From NCBI RefSeq assembly GCF_030063335.1, contig NZ_JASISW010000005.1, forward strand, positions 241,462 to 305,461: 64,000 bases of DNA, written 5' to 3'. The number at the start of each line of letters is the position of its first letter. Within the stretch, counting starts at the first letter, position 1. A program made the position numbers and the translations under genes. Origin of the DNA: Rhodococcus sp. G-MC3. GTDB lineage: Bacteria > Actinomycetota > Actinomycetes > Mycobacteriales > Mycobacteriaceae. A model generated the notes under the pieces. It did no database searches, had not been told where the DNA came from, and worked only from the letters and a program-made list of their open reading frames with translations. Positions 45,179-61,259 of this stretch are shown here, piece by piece.

Positions 45179-47665
45179 GTGCGAGTTCCACAATCCTGGC
45201 TGACCGAGGTTCTGCAGCGCGCTGCACCGGAGTGGAAGGTGACACCCGAGGAACTCGACGAGGGCTTCGTTCGCGTCGGTTTCGAGGTCGAGGAGCTTGA
45301 TTCACTCGACAATGTCACCGGACCACTCGTGATCGGCCGTGTCACGACGATAACCGAGCTGACCGAGTTCAAGAAGCCGATCAGGTTCTGCCTCGTCGAC
45401 GTCGGGCTCAACGAGCCGCAGGAGATCGTCTGTGGTGCAAGAAACTTCGCCGAGGGCGACCTCATCGTCGCCGCTTTGCCCGGCAGCGTGCTACCTGGTG
45501 GGTTTGCAATTGCTGCCCGCGAGACGTACGGCAAGACGTCCAACGGCATGATCTGCTCGACGCTCGAACTCGGACTCGGCCGGGATCATTCGGGCATCCT
45601 GGTCCTGCCGGAAGGCACAGCGGAGCCAGGCGATGACGCCAAGGTTGTTCTGGGGCTGGACGATTCAGTCATCGAATTGAACGTGACGCCGGACCGCGGT
45701 TACGCGTTCTCCGTCCGCGGTCTCGCGCGTGAACTCGCGAGCAGCTTCGACCTCGAGTACACCGATCCAGCTACCGGACCGGCGCAGAACAACGAGGGTG
45801 ACGCGTGGCCTGCCACGATCGATCCGGCCTCGAAAGCTGGACGGTTCGCGCTTCGTAAGGTCAGCGGAATCGACCCCAAGGCGCCGACGCCCTGGTGGAT
45901 CCAGCGACGACTGCTGCTCGCAGGGGTTCGCCCGGTCTCCGCTGCCGTCGATGTCACGAACTACGTTCTGCACGAACTCGGCCAGCCGCTGCATGCCTTC
46001 GACGGCGCCAAGCTGAACGGCGACATTGTCGTCCGGCGCGCTGAAGCGGGGGAGAAGCTGAAGACTCTCGACGACGTCGACCGCACTCTCGACGCCGAAG
46101 ACGTTGTCATCGCCGACGACTCCGGTGCGATCTCGCTCGCAGGAGTCATGGGTGGAGCGTCGACCGAGGTCGACGACGACACCGTCGACGTAATTCTCGA
46201 GGCCGCGTCGTTCGACCCTTTGGCTGTTTTTCGCACGGGACGGCGTCACAAGCTGGCCAGTGAAGCAAGCAAACGCTTCGAGCGCACTGTCGACTCAGCG
46301 CTGCCCGTGGCAGCACTCGACCGCGCCGCGCAGCTGCTCGTCGAGATCGCCGGGGGACGCATCGAACCGCTTCTCACCGATGTCGGCGAGGCACAGTCGT
46401 TCGCAGCGGTTCGGATGGATTTCGACCTACCGGATCGTATCGCGGGCGTGTCGTACCCGAACGGGACCGCCTCGCACAGGCTTACTCAGGTCGGGTGTGA
46501 CGTCGAGGTCGGGGTCAGTGAGTCCGGCCACGGCGAATTGATCGTCACTCCGCCGACATGGCGCCCAGATCTGCAGCAGCCTGCAGACCTCGTCGAGGAG
46601 GTCCTCCGACTCGAAGGGCTGGAGAAAATCCCGTCCGTTCTGCCGTCCGCGCCCCCGGGACGTGGGCTGACGGCAACGCAGAAGCGTAAGCGCGCAGTCG
46701 GCAAGTCGTTGGCGTTCGCAGGCTACGTCGAGGTTCTGACGACTGTCTTCCTGCCGTCCGGCGTGTTCGACACGTGGGGTCTTCCCGCCGATGATGCACG
46801 TCGTCGCACTACATCTGTGCTCAATCCGTTGGAATCCGATCGTCCCGAATTGGCGACGACGGTACTGCCTGCACTACTCGAGATTCTGGCTCGAAACGTA
46901 GCCCGTGGCCAGCGCGATCTGTCACTGTTCGGCATTGCTCAGGTGGTTCTGCCCGGTGATGACACCGGTGCCGTCGATTTGCTTGCCGTTCACACTCGCC
47001 CGTCGGACGTGGACCTCGACCGTTTGCGTAATTCGTTGCCTGCGCAGCCCGTTCACGTGGGTGTCGTGCTGACTGGGCACCGTGAGCCGTCTGGTCCGTG
47101 GGGTCAGGGCCGCCCGGCCGATGCGTCGGACGCATTCGCTGCAGCGAGGACAATTGCTGCGGCAGCCGGTGTGGACGTCGAACTCCGAGCAGCCCAGTAC
47201 CTGCCTTGGCATCCAGGTCGGTGCGCAGAGGTCCTCGTCGACGGGGTCGTCGTGGGCCACGCAGGTGAACTCCATCCGGCCGCTCTCGAGCGTGCAGGGC
47301 TTCCTCCGCGCACCTGCGCGGTCGAACTGAACCTGGACGCGTTGCCGATCGTCGAGGCGCTGCCTGCTCCGGTGGTGTCGCCGTTCCCGGCCGTTCTGCA
47401 GGACGTCGCCGTCGTCGTCGACCAGTCCGTGCCGGCGGCGGCAGTGGAAAATGCGCTGAAATCGGGTGCGGGCGAGCTGCTGGAGAGCATCAGACTGTTC
47501 GACGTCTTCGAGGGCGAGCAGGTCGGCGAGAACCGGAAGTCGTTGGCGTTCGCGCTCGTGTTCCGCGGTGCCGAGGGCACGTTGACCGAGGCACAGGCGA
47601 CGGAAGCGCGCGATGCGGCGGTTGCTGCGGCGACCACAGCTGTCGGCGCAGAACTCCGCAGCTGA
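45179..47665 (+). CDS. pheT: phenylalanine-tRNA ligase beta subunit
   Basis: 828 residues from GTG 45179. Domains in order: tRNA-binding EMAP-like (~40-150, [24 protein letters not shown]), B3/B4 editing domain (~210-395, PGWNI-equivalent [19 protein letters not shown]), B5 (~400-480), inactive class II core (~490-700) and C-terminal FDX-ACB domain ([27 protein letters not shown]). Length is standard for the bacterial beta subunit. Confidence 0.98.
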   Translation: MRVPQSWLTEVLQRAAPEWKVTPEELDEGFVRVGFEVEELDSLDNVTGPLVIGRVTTITELTEFKKPIRFCLVDVGLNEPQEIVCGARNFAEGDLIVAALPGSVLPGGFAIAARETYGKTSNGMICSTLELGLGRDHSGILVLPEGTAEPGDDAKVVLGLDDSVIELNVTPDRGYAFSVRGLARELASSFDLEYTDPATGPAQNNEGDAWPATIDPASKAGRFALRKVSGIDPKAPTPWWIQRRLLLAGVRPVSAAVDVTNYVLHELGQPLHAFDGAKLNGDIVVRRAEAGEKLKTLDDVDRTLDAEDVVIADDSGAISLAGVMGGASTEVDDDTVDVILEAASFDPLAVFRTGRRHKLASEASKRFERTVDSALPVAALDRAAQLLVEIAGGRIEPLLTDVGEAQSFAAVRMDFDLPDRIAGVSYPNGTASHRLTQVGCDVEVGVSESGHGELIVTPPTWRPDLQQPADLVEEVLRLEGLEKIPSVLPSAPPGRGLTATQKRKRAVGKSLAFAGYVEVLTTVFLPSGVFDTWGLPADDARRRTTSVLNPLESDRPELATTVLPALLEILARNVARGQRDLSLFGIAQVVLPGDDTGAVDLLAVHTRPSDVDLDRLRNSLPAQPVHVGVVLTGHREPSGPWGQGRPADASDAFAAARTIAAAAGVDVELRAAQYLPWHPGRCAEVLVDGVVVGHAGELHPAALERAGLPPRTCAVELNLDALPIVEALPAPVVSPFPAVLQDVAVVVDQSVPAAAVENALKSGAGELLESIRLFDVFEGEQVGENRKSLAFALVFRGAEGTLTEAQATEARDAAVAAATTAVGAELRS

Positions 47666-47669
47666 CCGA

Positions 47670-47702
47670 AAGGCCGTAGCCTTGTTGCCAGGCTACGGCC
47701 TT
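47670..47702 (+). terminator. rho-independent terminator after pheT
   Basis: 12-bp perfect stem AAGGCCGTAGCC with complement, 9-base loop, ending in a short TT tail, 5 bases after the pheT stop. Confidence 0.85.
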
Positions 47703-47720
47703 CGAGCTTCGGGAGGACAG

Positions 47721-48299
47721 ATGAGCACAGCTGATCGATCCGACGTCATAATTTTGCGTGAGGTGCTCGCATCGGTGAGTGGGCGCCCCGCCCTCGCTCC
47801 GGTGCACGCTGCAGCATCGGCACTTCTCGCCGAGCTGGACACAGCCGGCAATGAACCAACAATCGTACCGCCGGGCGATATCCCCGACATCGACGTGCCG
47901 CGCACGACGCAGCCGCATATACATCAGCCACTCGGTGATCCGCCGCTCGATAATTCACCGCTACCAGGAACTCCCCGTGGCCCGTCGTCGGGAATCATCG
48001 AAGCCGAACTGGTCGAAGCCGAACTCGTCGGCGACGGCAGTATCGATCAGTCCATCGGCGGGGGAGTCAGCTCGGGCCACTCCAACCACGAGTCTCCGAC
48101 CGGGTTCACCGACAAGGGTGTGCCCACGTGGGCCAGCGTGCGCGACAAGGTCGAGCTGCGGGATGCCACGGCGCTGGGTGCCGAGGAACTCGACCACGGG
48201 TCGCCAGCGGGTCGTACGCTGGACGAAGCGTGGAACGAGCGTGAAGCCGCCGGACGCAGGAAGCTGGACGAAATTCGACGTTCAATGAAAGACTCCTGA
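47721..48299 (+). CDS. hypothetical acidic protein of unknown function
   Basis: 192 residues from ATG 47721 with GGGAGG 4-9 bases upstream. The N-terminal ~45 residues (VIILREVLASVSGRPALAPVHAAASALLAEL) look helical; the middle is a Pro/Gly/Ser-rich acidic linker with repeated EAELVEAELV; the end (TLDEAWNEREAAGRRKLDEIRRSMKDS) is a charged helix. No known domain recognised. It lies between the pheT terminator and the argC promoter as a single gene. Confidence 0.78.
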   Translation: MSTADRSDVIILREVLASVSGRPALAPVHAAASALLAELDTAGNEPTIVPPGDIPDIDVPRTTQPHIHQPLGDPPLDNSPLPGTPRGPSSGIIEAELVEAELVGDGSIDQSIGGGVSSGHSNHESPTGFTDKGVPTWASVRDKVELRDATALGAEELDHGSPAGRTLDEAWNEREAAGRRKLDEIRRSMKDS

Positions 48300-48314
48300 C
48301 CCCTGGATGAATGA

Positions 48315-50649
<2,335 letters not shown>

Positions 50650-50653
<4 letters not shown>

Positions 50654-51552
50654 CCGGCGCTCTCGAACTGACGGCATCGCAGAAAGCGCACACCCTCGCC
50701 GACGCGCTCCCGTGGCTTCAGAAGTTCAACGACAAAATCGTCGTCGTGAAGTACGGCGGCAACGCCATGGTCGACGACGAACTCAAGCGGGCATTCGCGG
50801 CCGATATGGTGTTTCTGCGGACAGTCGGTGTGCACCCCGTCGTCGTGCACGGCGGTGGACCACAGATCACTGCGATGCTGACTCGGCTCGGTATGACCGG
50901 GGAGTTCCGCGGTGGGTTCCGTGTCACGACACCCGAGGTGATGGACGTCGTCCGGATGGTGCTGTTCGGACAGGTCGGTCGCGAACTCGTCGGGCTGATC
51001 AACAGTCACGGCCCGTACGCGGTCGGTATCTCGGGCGAGGACGCGCACTTGTTCACTGCGTCGAAGCGCTCGGTGATGGTCGACGGCTCGATGACCGATA
51101 TCGGTCTCGTCGGCGACGTCACCTCGGTCAATCCCGACGCTGTCCTCGATCTCATCGAAGCCGGTCGCATTCCGGTGGTCTCGACCATCGCCCCCGATGC
51201 GGACGGCGTTGTGCACAACATCAACGCCGATACAGCCGCAGCCGCGCTTGCCGAGGCGATCGGTGCTGAAAAACTCGTCGTACTCACCGACGTCGAAGGC
51301 CTGTACACCGATTGGCCGGATCGGTCGTCGCTCACGTCCGAGATCGACACGGACGCATTGGAAGTGCTGCTGCCGTCGCTGGACGCAGGCATGGTTCCCA
51401 AGATGGAGGCGTGTTTGCGAGCGGTGAAGGGCGGAGTCCCCTCGGCGCATGTCATCGACGGCCGCGTTCCGCATTCGGTTCTCGTAGAACTGTTCACCGG
51501 CGAAGGAATCGGCACGATGGTTTCGCCAACAATCACGGGAGATCTGATATGA
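50650..51552 (+). CDS. argB: acetylglutamate kinase
   Basis: 300 residues from GTG 50650. KYGGNAM and HGGGPQI bind ATP phosphates and acetylglutamate; [22 protein letters not shown] and [13 protein letters not shown] are intact. The N-terminal helix ([17 protein letters not shown]) is the mark of arginine-inhibited, hexameric kinases. GTGA and ATGA overlaps with argJ and argD. Confidence 0.97.
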
Positions 51553-52748
51553 GCGAGCACACCTCGACCCTCGACCTCCAGTCCCGGTGGTCGAAATCGT
51601 TGATGGACAACTACGGAGTCCCGCGTGTCGCTCTGGTGCGCGGCGAGGGTGCCGTTGTCACCGATGCCGACGGCAAGAAGTACCTCGACCTGCTCGCCGG
51701 AATTGCCGTCAATATCCTGGGACACGCTCATCCTGCGGTGATCGAGGCGGTCAAGACTCAGCTGGAAACACTCGGGCACACCTCCAATCTCTATGCCACG
51801 GAGCCGGGCATCGCGCTCGCCGAACAGTTGCTTGCGCACCTCGGTGCGGGTACTCACGGTCGAGTCTTCCTGTGCAACTCGGGTACCGAGGCGAACGAAG
51901 CGGCATTCAAGATCGCGCGGCTCACCGGGCGCCCGAACATCATTGCGGCGGAGAATGCGTTCCACGGACGAACGATGGGTGCTTTGGCATTGACCGGCCA
52001 GCCCGAAAAGCGGGCACCGTTCGAACCCATGCCGGCGGGAGTACAGCATGTTCCGTACGGCGATGTCGCCGCGCTCGAAGCAGCCGTCGATTCCGATACA
52101 GCTGCGGTCTTCCTGGAACCGATCATGGGTGAAGGCGGAGTCGTGGTTCCTCCGGACGGTTACCTCGTCGCCGCCAGAGAGATCACCGCGCGTCACGGAG
52201 CTTTGCTCGTTCTGGACGAGGTCCAGACCGGTATCGGCCGCACCGGATGGTTCTACGCACACCAGGCTGTCGGCATCGTTCCCGACGTGATCACCCTTGC
52301 CAAAGGACTCGGCGGCGGGCTGCCGATCGGTGCGTGCATCGGCATCGGGGAAGCGGCGAATTTGTTGCACCCGGGCAAGCACGGCACCACCTTCGGTGGC
52401 AATCCGGTGTGCGCGTCCGCGGCTCTTGCGGTACTGCGTACTCTCGCAGCCGAGGACCTGATTTCTCATGCCGATCGACTGGGTAAAGTCATCACCCACT
52501 CCATCGAGGAACTGAATCACCCGCTCGTGGATCATGTACGTGGCTCCGGCCTGTTGCTGGGTGTGGTCCTCACGAAGGCCATCGCAGCCAAAGCCGAAGC
52601 CGCCGCCCGTGATTGCGGGTTCTTGATCAATGCTGCACAGCCCGACGTACTGCGCCTTGCCCCGCCTCTCGTCCTCACGGAAGAGCAGGCGGCGTCGTTC
52701 GTCGCGGCATTGCCCGCAATTCTCGACACAGCCGACGAAACGGATTGA
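51549..52748 (+). CDS. argD: acetylornithine aminotransferase
   Basis: 399 residues from ATG 51549, overlapping the argB stop. PLP enzyme: [15 protein letters not shown] phosphate loop, [24 protein letters not shown] with the PLP-ring Asp, Schiff-base Lys in [17 protein letters not shown], and [10 protein letters not shown]. Converts N-acetylglutamate semialdehyde to N-acetylornithine. Three bases separate it from argF. Confidence 0.97.
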   Translation: MSEHTSTLDLQSRWSKSLMDNYGVPRVALVRGEGAVVTDADGKKYLDLLAGIAVNILGHAHPAVIEAVKTQLETLGHTSNLYATEPGIALAEQLLAHLGAGTHGRVFLCNSGTEANEAAFKIARLTGRPNIIAAENAFHGRTMGALALTGQPEKRAPFEPMPAGVQHVPYGDVAALEAAVDSDTAAVFLEPIMGEGGVVVPPDGYLVAAREITARHGALLVLDEVQTGIGRTGWFYAHQAVGIVPDVITLAKGLGGGLPIGACIGIGEAANLLHPGKHGTTFGGNPVCASAALAVLRTLAAEDLISHADRLGKVITHSIEELNHPLVDHVRGSGLLLGVVLTKAIAAKAEAAARDCGFLINAAQPDVLRLAPPLVLTEEQAASFVAALPAILDTADETD

Positions 52749-55665
<2,917 letters not shown>

Positions 55666-55774
55666 GTCAGAAATAAAGTCATGCGCGCCGGATTCAGCAC
55701 GGGCGGTGTGAGAAGCTTCTGACTGAGCAGCAAGTGGGCGGTTGGGTACCCGAGGTTCGGACGCAGGAGTTGTC

Positions 55775-58700
55775 GTGGTTGGACTGAATGCAGATGCGGT
55801 CCGTGGACCGTTGCGGCGCGCCGTCGCGACTGCGCAGAACGGGCTGGAGGTCATCCGCTTGGGTGGCCTCGAGACAGAGGTGGATCCCTCGCCGTACAAG
55901 ATTGTCGACCAGGAGCCGATGTACCGGCTACGCCGTTATTTCGCGAGCGATGCGGAGGTCGGGTCGAGGCCTCCTGTCGTCCTCGTCCCACCGATGATGA
56001 TGTCGGCCGACGTGTACGACGTGACCACCGAGCAGGGTGCTGCCGGAATTCTGCACGGCATGGGTCTGGACCCATGGGTATTGGATTTCGGGTCTCCCGA
56101 CGCCGAAGAGGGCGGGTGGAGCCGCACTCTCGCCGACCACGTCGTCGCCATCAGTGACGTCATCGACAAGGTTCACGAGCACACCGGCCGTGACGTGCAC
56201 CTGGGTGGCTACTCGCAGGGTGGAATGTTCTGCTACCAGGCTGCCGCCTATCGGGGTGGCCGACACCTGGCCAGCCTCATCACATTCGGCGCGCCCGTCG
56301 ATACTCTTGCGGCGCTGCCTCTCGGTATCCCCGCTGGTGTGGCAACGAAGGGCGCGGAGTTTCTTGCCGACCACGTCTTCACGCGCTTGGCGGTCACCGG
56401 ATGGATGGCGCGTACCGGATTCCAGCTACTGGATCCGGCCAAGACCGTCAGGTCTCGGCTCGACTTTCTGCGTCAATTACACGACAGAGAAGCACTCCTT
56501 CCGCGGGAGCCACAACGACGCTTTCTTGCCCTCGACGGCTGGGTGGGCTGGTCGGGACCCGCGGTCGCCGAATTGTTGAAGCAGTTCGTGGTGCACAACC
56601 GCATGATGACGGGTGGATTCGTCATCAGGGATCGGTTGCTCACGTTGTCCGATCTGACAGTTCCGATTCTCGCGTTCGTCGGTGAAGTCGACGACATCGG
56701 CCAGCCGTTGGCAGTACGCGGAATTCGACGTGCTGCCCCACGTGCCGAGGTGTACGAAAGCACTTTGCGCGCGGGGCATTTCGGACTGGTAGTCGGAAGT
56801 ACCGCGGCGTCGCAGACGTGGCCGACCACCGGCGAGTGGATTCTGTGGCGAGAAGGGCTGGGGGAGAAGCCTGAGGCTGCCCACGAGATGACGTACGACG
56901 CCCATCAGGATACCGAAAGTGGTGTCTCGGTGAGCAATCGCCTTATTCACACTGCTGCGTCGATCGCGGAGGTCGGCGTTGGTGTGGGTCGAGGCCTGGC
57001 AGCGGCAGCGACGGGAGCTGTCCGCGGAACGCGTGAGATCTCGTCCGAGGCTGTCAGAACCTTGCCTCGCTTGGCACGGCTCGGGCAGATGCAGGCGCAC
57101 TCGACGGTGTCGCTCGGCAGGCTGATCGCTGAACAGGGCCGCAAGTCTCCCAACGGGGAGTGCTTCCTGTTCGACGACCGCGTGCACACCTATAAAGCCG
57201 TCAACACCAGGATCGATAACGTCGTGAAGGGGCTGGTTGTTTCCGGTGTGCGCCCCTCGGCTCGCATCGGGGTGTTGATGGAGACGCGTCCCAGCGCCTT
57301 GGCTGCGATAGCGGCACTCTCCCGAATCGGCGCGGTGGCTGTGCTACTTCCTCCGGGCGGGGATCTCGACAGTGCACTTCGCGCGGTGGACGTCGACACG
57401 GTCATCACCGATCCCGAGAACATGAAACCGGCGACGATGGTGGCGGCGAATGTTCTGGTGCTCGGCGGCGGTGATGTACGCCAGCTCGACGTGCCGAGTG
57501 GCGCGGACGTCGTGGATCTCGAGGCGATCGATCCCGATTCGGTGAGCTTGCCTGCCTGGTTCGAGCCCAATGCCGGCCGCGCACGAGAATTGGCGGTAGT
57601 TCTGTTCACCGCGACTGATCGAGGTTTGGAGCCTCGGTTCGTTACCAATCACCGGTGGGCACTGTCTGCTTTCGGTACCGCTACAGCAGCAGCGCTCGGG
57701 CCCGGCGATACTGTCTACTGCCTTGCACCGCTCCATCATTCGGCCGGCTTGTTGGTCAGCGTTGGTGGTGCACTCGCTGGTGGATCGCGGATCGCCCTCT
57801 CGCGGGGACTCGATCCCGCTCGGTTTGCCGGCGAGGTCGCTCGCTATGGAGTGACGGTGATCAGTTACACGTGGGCGATGATGGAGGAAATTCTCGACGA
57901 CGAGGATCTCGATGTCGGCCGTAACCACCCGGTGCGCCTGTTCATCGGATCGGGAATGCCGGTCGGGTTGTGGAAGCGGACGCTGGAGGTGTTCTCGCCT
58001 GCGCGCATCCTCGAGTTCTATGCCTCGACCGAGAACGACGTAATTCTGGCCAACGTCGGCGGCACGAAGATCGGCTCCAAGGGCCGTCCACTACCCGGTA
58101 GCGCCAAGGTTGCGCTGGCTGCGTACGACCCGATCACCGGCCGCCTCGACGAAGACGAGAACGGTTTCGTTCGAAGGTGCCGCGACGACGAGATCGGCCT
58201 TCTTCTCGGCCGTCCCAGCAACGAGGGTGAAGTGACGAGTCCGCTGATGCGCGGAGTCTTCGAGTCCGGTGATTCCTGGGTGCCGACGGAGAATTTGTTC
58301 CGTCGCGACTCGGACGGCGACTATTGGCTCGTCGACCGCAAGGACACCGTCGTGAAGACAACACGTGGCCCCGTGTTCACGCAGCCAATCATCGATGCCT
58401 TCGGCGACGTGCCCGACGTCGAGTTCGTGGTGGTCTACGGAGTGCCAGGAGGTGGAACGTCGGCGACCCCGCGCCGCCTCGACCATGTTGCCGATGAGAT
58501 CGCTGTCTGCGGTATCTCGCTGCACGGAGAGAAGTCGCTGCCGGCCAAGACGATCACCGATGCGATCGCGGTTCTCCTGCCCTCGCAACGTCCCGATATC
58601 GTGCAAGTAGTGGACCGGATTCCGCTGGGCCGAGCGTATCGGCCGCGCGCGTCCGAACTGCAGAAACTCGGCGTTCCGATTCCGAGTGCGCGTACCTGGT

Positions 58701-58792
58701 ACTACGACAACGACTCGGCGACGTACCGGAGAATGACCAAAGCTGTGGTCTCCGAACGATTCGGCGTCGATATGGAGTCCATCGGTCGGTAG
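55775..58792 (+). CDS. Rv1683-like fusion: PhaC/lipase-type hydrolase plus degenerate acyl-CoA synthetase domain
   Basis: 1005 residues from GTG 55775, with AGGAG 5 bases upstream; the frame opens at a TTG 33 bases earlier. N-terminal alpha/beta hydrolase (~1-365) with nucleophile GGYSQGGMF (Ser ~147), Asp in FVGEVDDIG and His in LRAGHFGLVVG. A Gly/Ala linker (~385-430) leads to an AMP-binding-fold domain (~440-990): FDDRVHTYKAVNTRIDNV, YASTEND, and GDYWLVDRKDTVVKT. The adenylate phosphate loop is not canonical (LFTATDRGLEPR) and the C-terminal Lys is missing (PLGRAYRPRASEL). In M. tuberculosis Rv1683 is reported as a bifunctional lipase/synthetase linked to triacylglycerol turnover. Confidence 0.92.
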   Translation: MVGLNADAVRGPLRRAVATAQNGLEVIRLGGLETEVDPSPYKIVDQEPMYRLRRYFASDAEVGSRPPVVLVPPMMMSADVYDVTTEQGAAGILHGMGLDPWVLDFGSPDAEEGGWSRTLADHVVAISDVIDKVHEHTGRDVHLGGYSQGGMFCYQAAAYRGGRHLASLITFGAPVDTLAALPLGIPAGVATKGAEFLADHVFTRLAVTGWMARTGFQLLDPAKTVRSRLDFLRQLHDREALLPREPQRRFLALDGWVGWSGPAVAELLKQFVVHNRMMTGGFVIRDRLLTLSDLTVPILAFVGEVDDIGQPLAVRGIRRAAPRAEVYESTLRAGHFGLVVGSTAASQTWPTTGEWILWREGLGEKPEAAHEMTYDAHQDTESGVSVSNRLIHTAASIAEVGVGVGRGLAAAATGAVRGTREISSEAVRTLPRLARLGQMQAHSTVSLGRLIAEQGRKSPNGECFLFDDRVHTYKAVNTRIDNVVKGLVVSGVRPSARIGVLMETRPSALAAIAALSRIGAVAVLLPPGGDLDSALRAVDVDTVITDPENMKPATMVAANVLVLGGGDVRQLDVPSGADVVDLEAIDPDSVSLPAWFEPNAGRARELAVVLFTATDRGLEPRFVTNHRWALSAFGTATAAALGPGDTVYCLAPLHHSAGLLVSVGGALAGGSRIALSRGLDPARFAGEVARYGVTVISYTWAMMEEILDDEDLDVGRNHPVRLFIGSGMPVGLWKRTLEVFSPARILEFYASTENDVILANVGGTKIGSKGRPLPGSAKVALAAYDPITGRLDEDENGFVRRCRDDEIGLLLGRPSNEGEVTSPLMRGVFESGDSWVPTENLFRRDSDGDYWLVDRKDTVVKTTRGPVFTQPIIDAFGDVPDVEFVVVYGVPGGGTSATPRRLDHVADEIAVCGISLHGEKSLPAKTITDAIAVLLPSQRPDIVQVVDRIPLGRAYRPRASELQKLGVPIPSARTWYYDNDSATYRRMTKAVVSERFGVDMESIGR

Positions 58793-58882
58793 CCGATGGC
58801 AACGGACAGGTCTGCCCAGGTAGGTTTGGCGGACCGGCTCCTAAATGGGAGTCGCAAGAACACAGAGAGCAGGATGGAAGAC

Positions 58883-59101
58883 GTGGCGATCGATCAGACA
58901 CTCCTCGGTATTCTCGCGTGCCCGGTGGACAAGGGTCCACTGTTGCTCGTGGAGAACGAGTTGCTCTACAACCCGCGCCTGCGTCGTGCTTACCCCATCG
59001 AGAACGGCATCCCGGTATTGCTGGTCGACGAGGCCCGCGACGTGGACGATGTCGAGCACGAATCGATCCTGTCGCGTGCGCAGTCGGGCGCGAGCAGCTA
59101 G
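58883..59101 (+). CDS. Trm112-family protein (UPF0434)
   Basis: 72 residues from GTG 58883 (MAIDQTLLGILACPVDKGPLL; ATGs at 58874 and 58796 are alternatives). Trm112 zinc-ribbon-like fold with a single visible Cys in LACPVDKG, and YNPRLRRAYPIENGIPVLLVDEA. Small activator proteins of this family partner methyltransferases in eukaryotes; the bacterial role is unclear. Equivalent of Rv1684. Confidence 0.88.
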   Translation: MAIDQTLLGILACPVDKGPLLLVENELLYNPRLRRAYPIENGIPVLLVDEARDVDDVEHESILSRAQSGASS

Positions 59102-59132
59102 TTCGTCGCAGGTATCAGTTCGTCGCGCACAT

Positions 59133-59750
59133 CTAGTTCATTGCGGGCAGCGGCCCGGTGAGGTACCGCTGAAGTGTCGGTCCGATCGAGGCGATCACCC
59201 GAGCCTGAGGCATCGACGCGATCGGCTCCAGTTTCAGGATGTAGCGAGTCAGGAGCAGCCCGGACATCTGCGTGGCGACCAGAGTGAAGCGTTCAGGTGC
59301 CGAGCCGGGGGGCTCATCGACGCGAGCGGCGATCTCTCGAAGTACCACCTCCATGAGGAAGCTGCCGATCAAGGTTGTGTCCCCCTCGACGATGAGTGAA
59401 CGAAATGCGGCGACCACAGCCTCGCCTTGGTCCGACTCCCAGACATTCATGACGGCTGTGATCAGCGCCTCTCCGAGAACATTCGTGTCCGCCGCCAACA
59501 CTGGCTGGAGGATGATTCCAGGGTCGATGGGAAGTTCGATCGCAGCCACGAACAGTTCACGTTTGGTGCCGAAATAATGGTGCACGAGCGCCGAATCGAC
59601 GCCAGCGTCGGCCGCGACTGATCTGACCGAGGTCTTGTCGAAACCTGAGCCCGCAAATCGTGTCCGAGCGACTGCCAGAATTCTTTCCCTGGTGCCGGAC
59701 TGCCCAGGTCGGCGGCCGGACTTGGCGCGCTGCGCGGCTATGTCGGTCAT
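59133..59750 (-). CDS. TetR-family transcriptional regulator
   Basis: 205 residues from ATG 59750. HTH region TRERILAVARTRFAGSGFDKTSVRSVAADAGVDSALVHHYFGTKRELFVAAIEL; the ligand-binding domain (~70-205) is mostly helical (TetR_C type). Its start overlaps the permease stop (ATGA), so it ends a three-gene operon with the ABC exporter, which it likely represses. Equivalent of Rv1685c. Confidence 0.94.
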   Translation of the reverse strand: MTDIAAQRAKSGRRPGQSGTRERILAVARTRFAGSGFDKTSVRSVAADAGVDSALVHHYFGTKRELFVAAIELPIDPGIILQPVLAADTNVLGEALITAVMNVWESDQGEAVVAAFRSLIVEGDTTLIGSFLMEVVLREIAARVDEPPGSAPERFTLVATQMSGLLLTRYILKLEPIASMPQARVIASIGPTLQRYLTGPLPAMN

Positions 59751-60502
59751 GGAGTCCGCCTTCGCAACGTTGCAGCCGCAGCGCACAGCGCAGCGACAGT
59801 GAATCCGACGACGATCGCGATGTCGAGGCCCATGCCTGTGGTGAACATGGATTGCGTCGAAATCTGTTGCAGCGCATCGACTGCATAGCTCAACGGCAGG
59901 ACGTTACTGATCGCGTGCAGCCAGTCCGGCATCTGGTCGCGGGGGACCAGGAGTCCGCAGAGAAACAACTGCGGTACCACGACAACCGGCATGAATTGGA
60001 CAGCTTGAAACTCTGTGCGAGCGAATGCACTGCACAACAGGCCGATCGCAACTCCGAGGACCGCATTCAGCACCGCGATGACCAGTACCCACGTGATGGA
60101 TCCTGCGGCAGTCAGACCCAGTAGCCCGAACGCGACGACACAGGCGAGGACGGCCTGTGCAATAGCGGCCACGGAAAATGCGCTGGCGTAGCTCGCCAGC
60201 AGATCCAGCTTGGACATGGGCGTGGTCAGAAGCCGTTCGAGAGTGCCGGAACTGCGTTCACGCTGCATCGCGATCGACGTAACCAGGAACATCACGACGA
60301 AGGGGAGTATCCCGAGCATGGTGATGGCAATTCTGTCGAACAGCGGCTGTGCGCCTGGGGCCGTCGGCACATTGTCGTACAGGAAATTGAGCAGCACCAT
60401 GAGTAATGCTGGAACGAGCAGAATCATCGCCACGGTCCGGCGGTCGGCCCGCAGTTGACGCAGAATCCGGTTGGTCCCCGCGATGTAGATCGAACTTGTC
60501 AT
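59747..60502 (-). CDS. ABC-2-type multidrug-like exporter permease
   Basis: 251 residues from ATG 60502 with six hydrophobic helices. The ABC-2 motif MQRERSSGTLERLLTTPMSKLDLLASY (~85-112) and QFMPVVVVPQLFLCGLLVPRDQMPDWLH are typical of DrrB/YadH-like permeases. Overlaps the ATPase gene upstream and the TetR gene downstream by 4 bases. Equivalent of Rv1686c. Confidence 0.94.
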   Translation of the reverse strand: MTSSIYIAGTNRILRQLRADRRTVAMILLVPALLMVLLNFLYDNVPTAPGAQPLFDRIAITMLGILPFVVMFLVTSIAMQRERSSGTLERLLTTPMSKLDLLASYASAFSVAAIAQAVLACVVAFGLLGLTAAGSITWVLVIAVLNAVLGVAIGLLCSAFARTEFQAVQFMPVVVVPQLFLCGLLVPRDQMPDWLHAISNVLPLSYAVDALQQISTQSMFTTGMGLDIAIVVGFTVAALCAAAATLRRRTP

Positions 60503-61221
60503 GACGCCTTCTCCGTCGATCGGATGAGTGAGAGAAACGCCTGCTCGAGATTGCTTTCCTCGGTACGGGTACGGAGTTCGTCGGGACTTAGTTGGGCGAT
60601 CACTGCGCCACTGCGCATAAGGATCAGGCTGCTGCAGTGTTCGGCCTCCTCCATGACGTGGCTTGATACAAGCAGGGTCGTTCCGCAGGAGGCGATCTCG
60701 TCGAATCGTTGCCACAGTTCGACTCGCAGTACGGGATCGAGGCCGACGGTCGGTTCGTCAAGGACAAGCAGTTCCGGTTCGGCGACGAGTGCACTTGCCA
60801 GCGATACTCGGCCCAGTTGTCCGCCAGAGAGTTCTCCGGCAGTCGATGTCATGTGGTCTTTCAGTCCGACCGAGTCGATCGCAGCGGTGACCTCCGACGC
60901 TCCCTTGCCATACATTGCCGCAAAGTAGGCAACGTTCTCGCGAACGGTGAGGTCCTTGTACACACTCGGTGCCTGCGTGACGTATCCGACCTTCCGTCGG
61001 AGGTCCTTCGAGCCTGCAGGTGAACCAAGTACCGTCACCGAACCCGATGCAATGATCTGCGTTCCGACGATAGACCTCATCAATGTGGTCTTTCCGCAGC
61101 CCGACGGACCGAGCAGACCGGTGATGGTTCCCCGAGGAATAGTCACGCTGACCCCGTCGATGACCGTGCGTTTGCCTCGGCTGACGATGAGCGAATCGAC
61201 GACGACTGCGCTACCGGTCAT
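60499..61221 (-). CDS. ABC exporter ATP-binding protein
   Basis: 240 residues. Walker A GPSGCGKTT, Q-loop GYVTQAPSVYKDLTVREN, signature LSGGQLGRVSLA, Walker B LLVLDEPTVGLDP, switch His in VSSHVMEEAEHC. First gene of the exporter-TetR operon; its promoter lies in the palindromic region 61222-61282. Substrate unknown. Equivalent of Rv1687c. Confidence 0.95.
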   Translation of the reverse strand: MTGSAVVVDSLIVSRGKRTVIDGVSVTIPRGTITGLLGPSGCGKTTLMRSIVGTQIIASGSVTVLGSPAGSKDLRRKVGYVTQAPSVYKDLTVRENVAYFAAMYGKGASEVTAAIDSVGLKDHMTSTAGELSGGQLGRVSLASALVAEPELLVLDEPTVGLDPVLRVELWQRFDEIASCGTTLLVSSHVMEEAEHCSSLILMRSGAVIAQLSPDELRTRTEESNLEQAFLSLIRSTEKAS

Positions 61222-61259
61222 GAGTGCCTCCGTGAAGGACGACGAGCACGGTTACGAAC

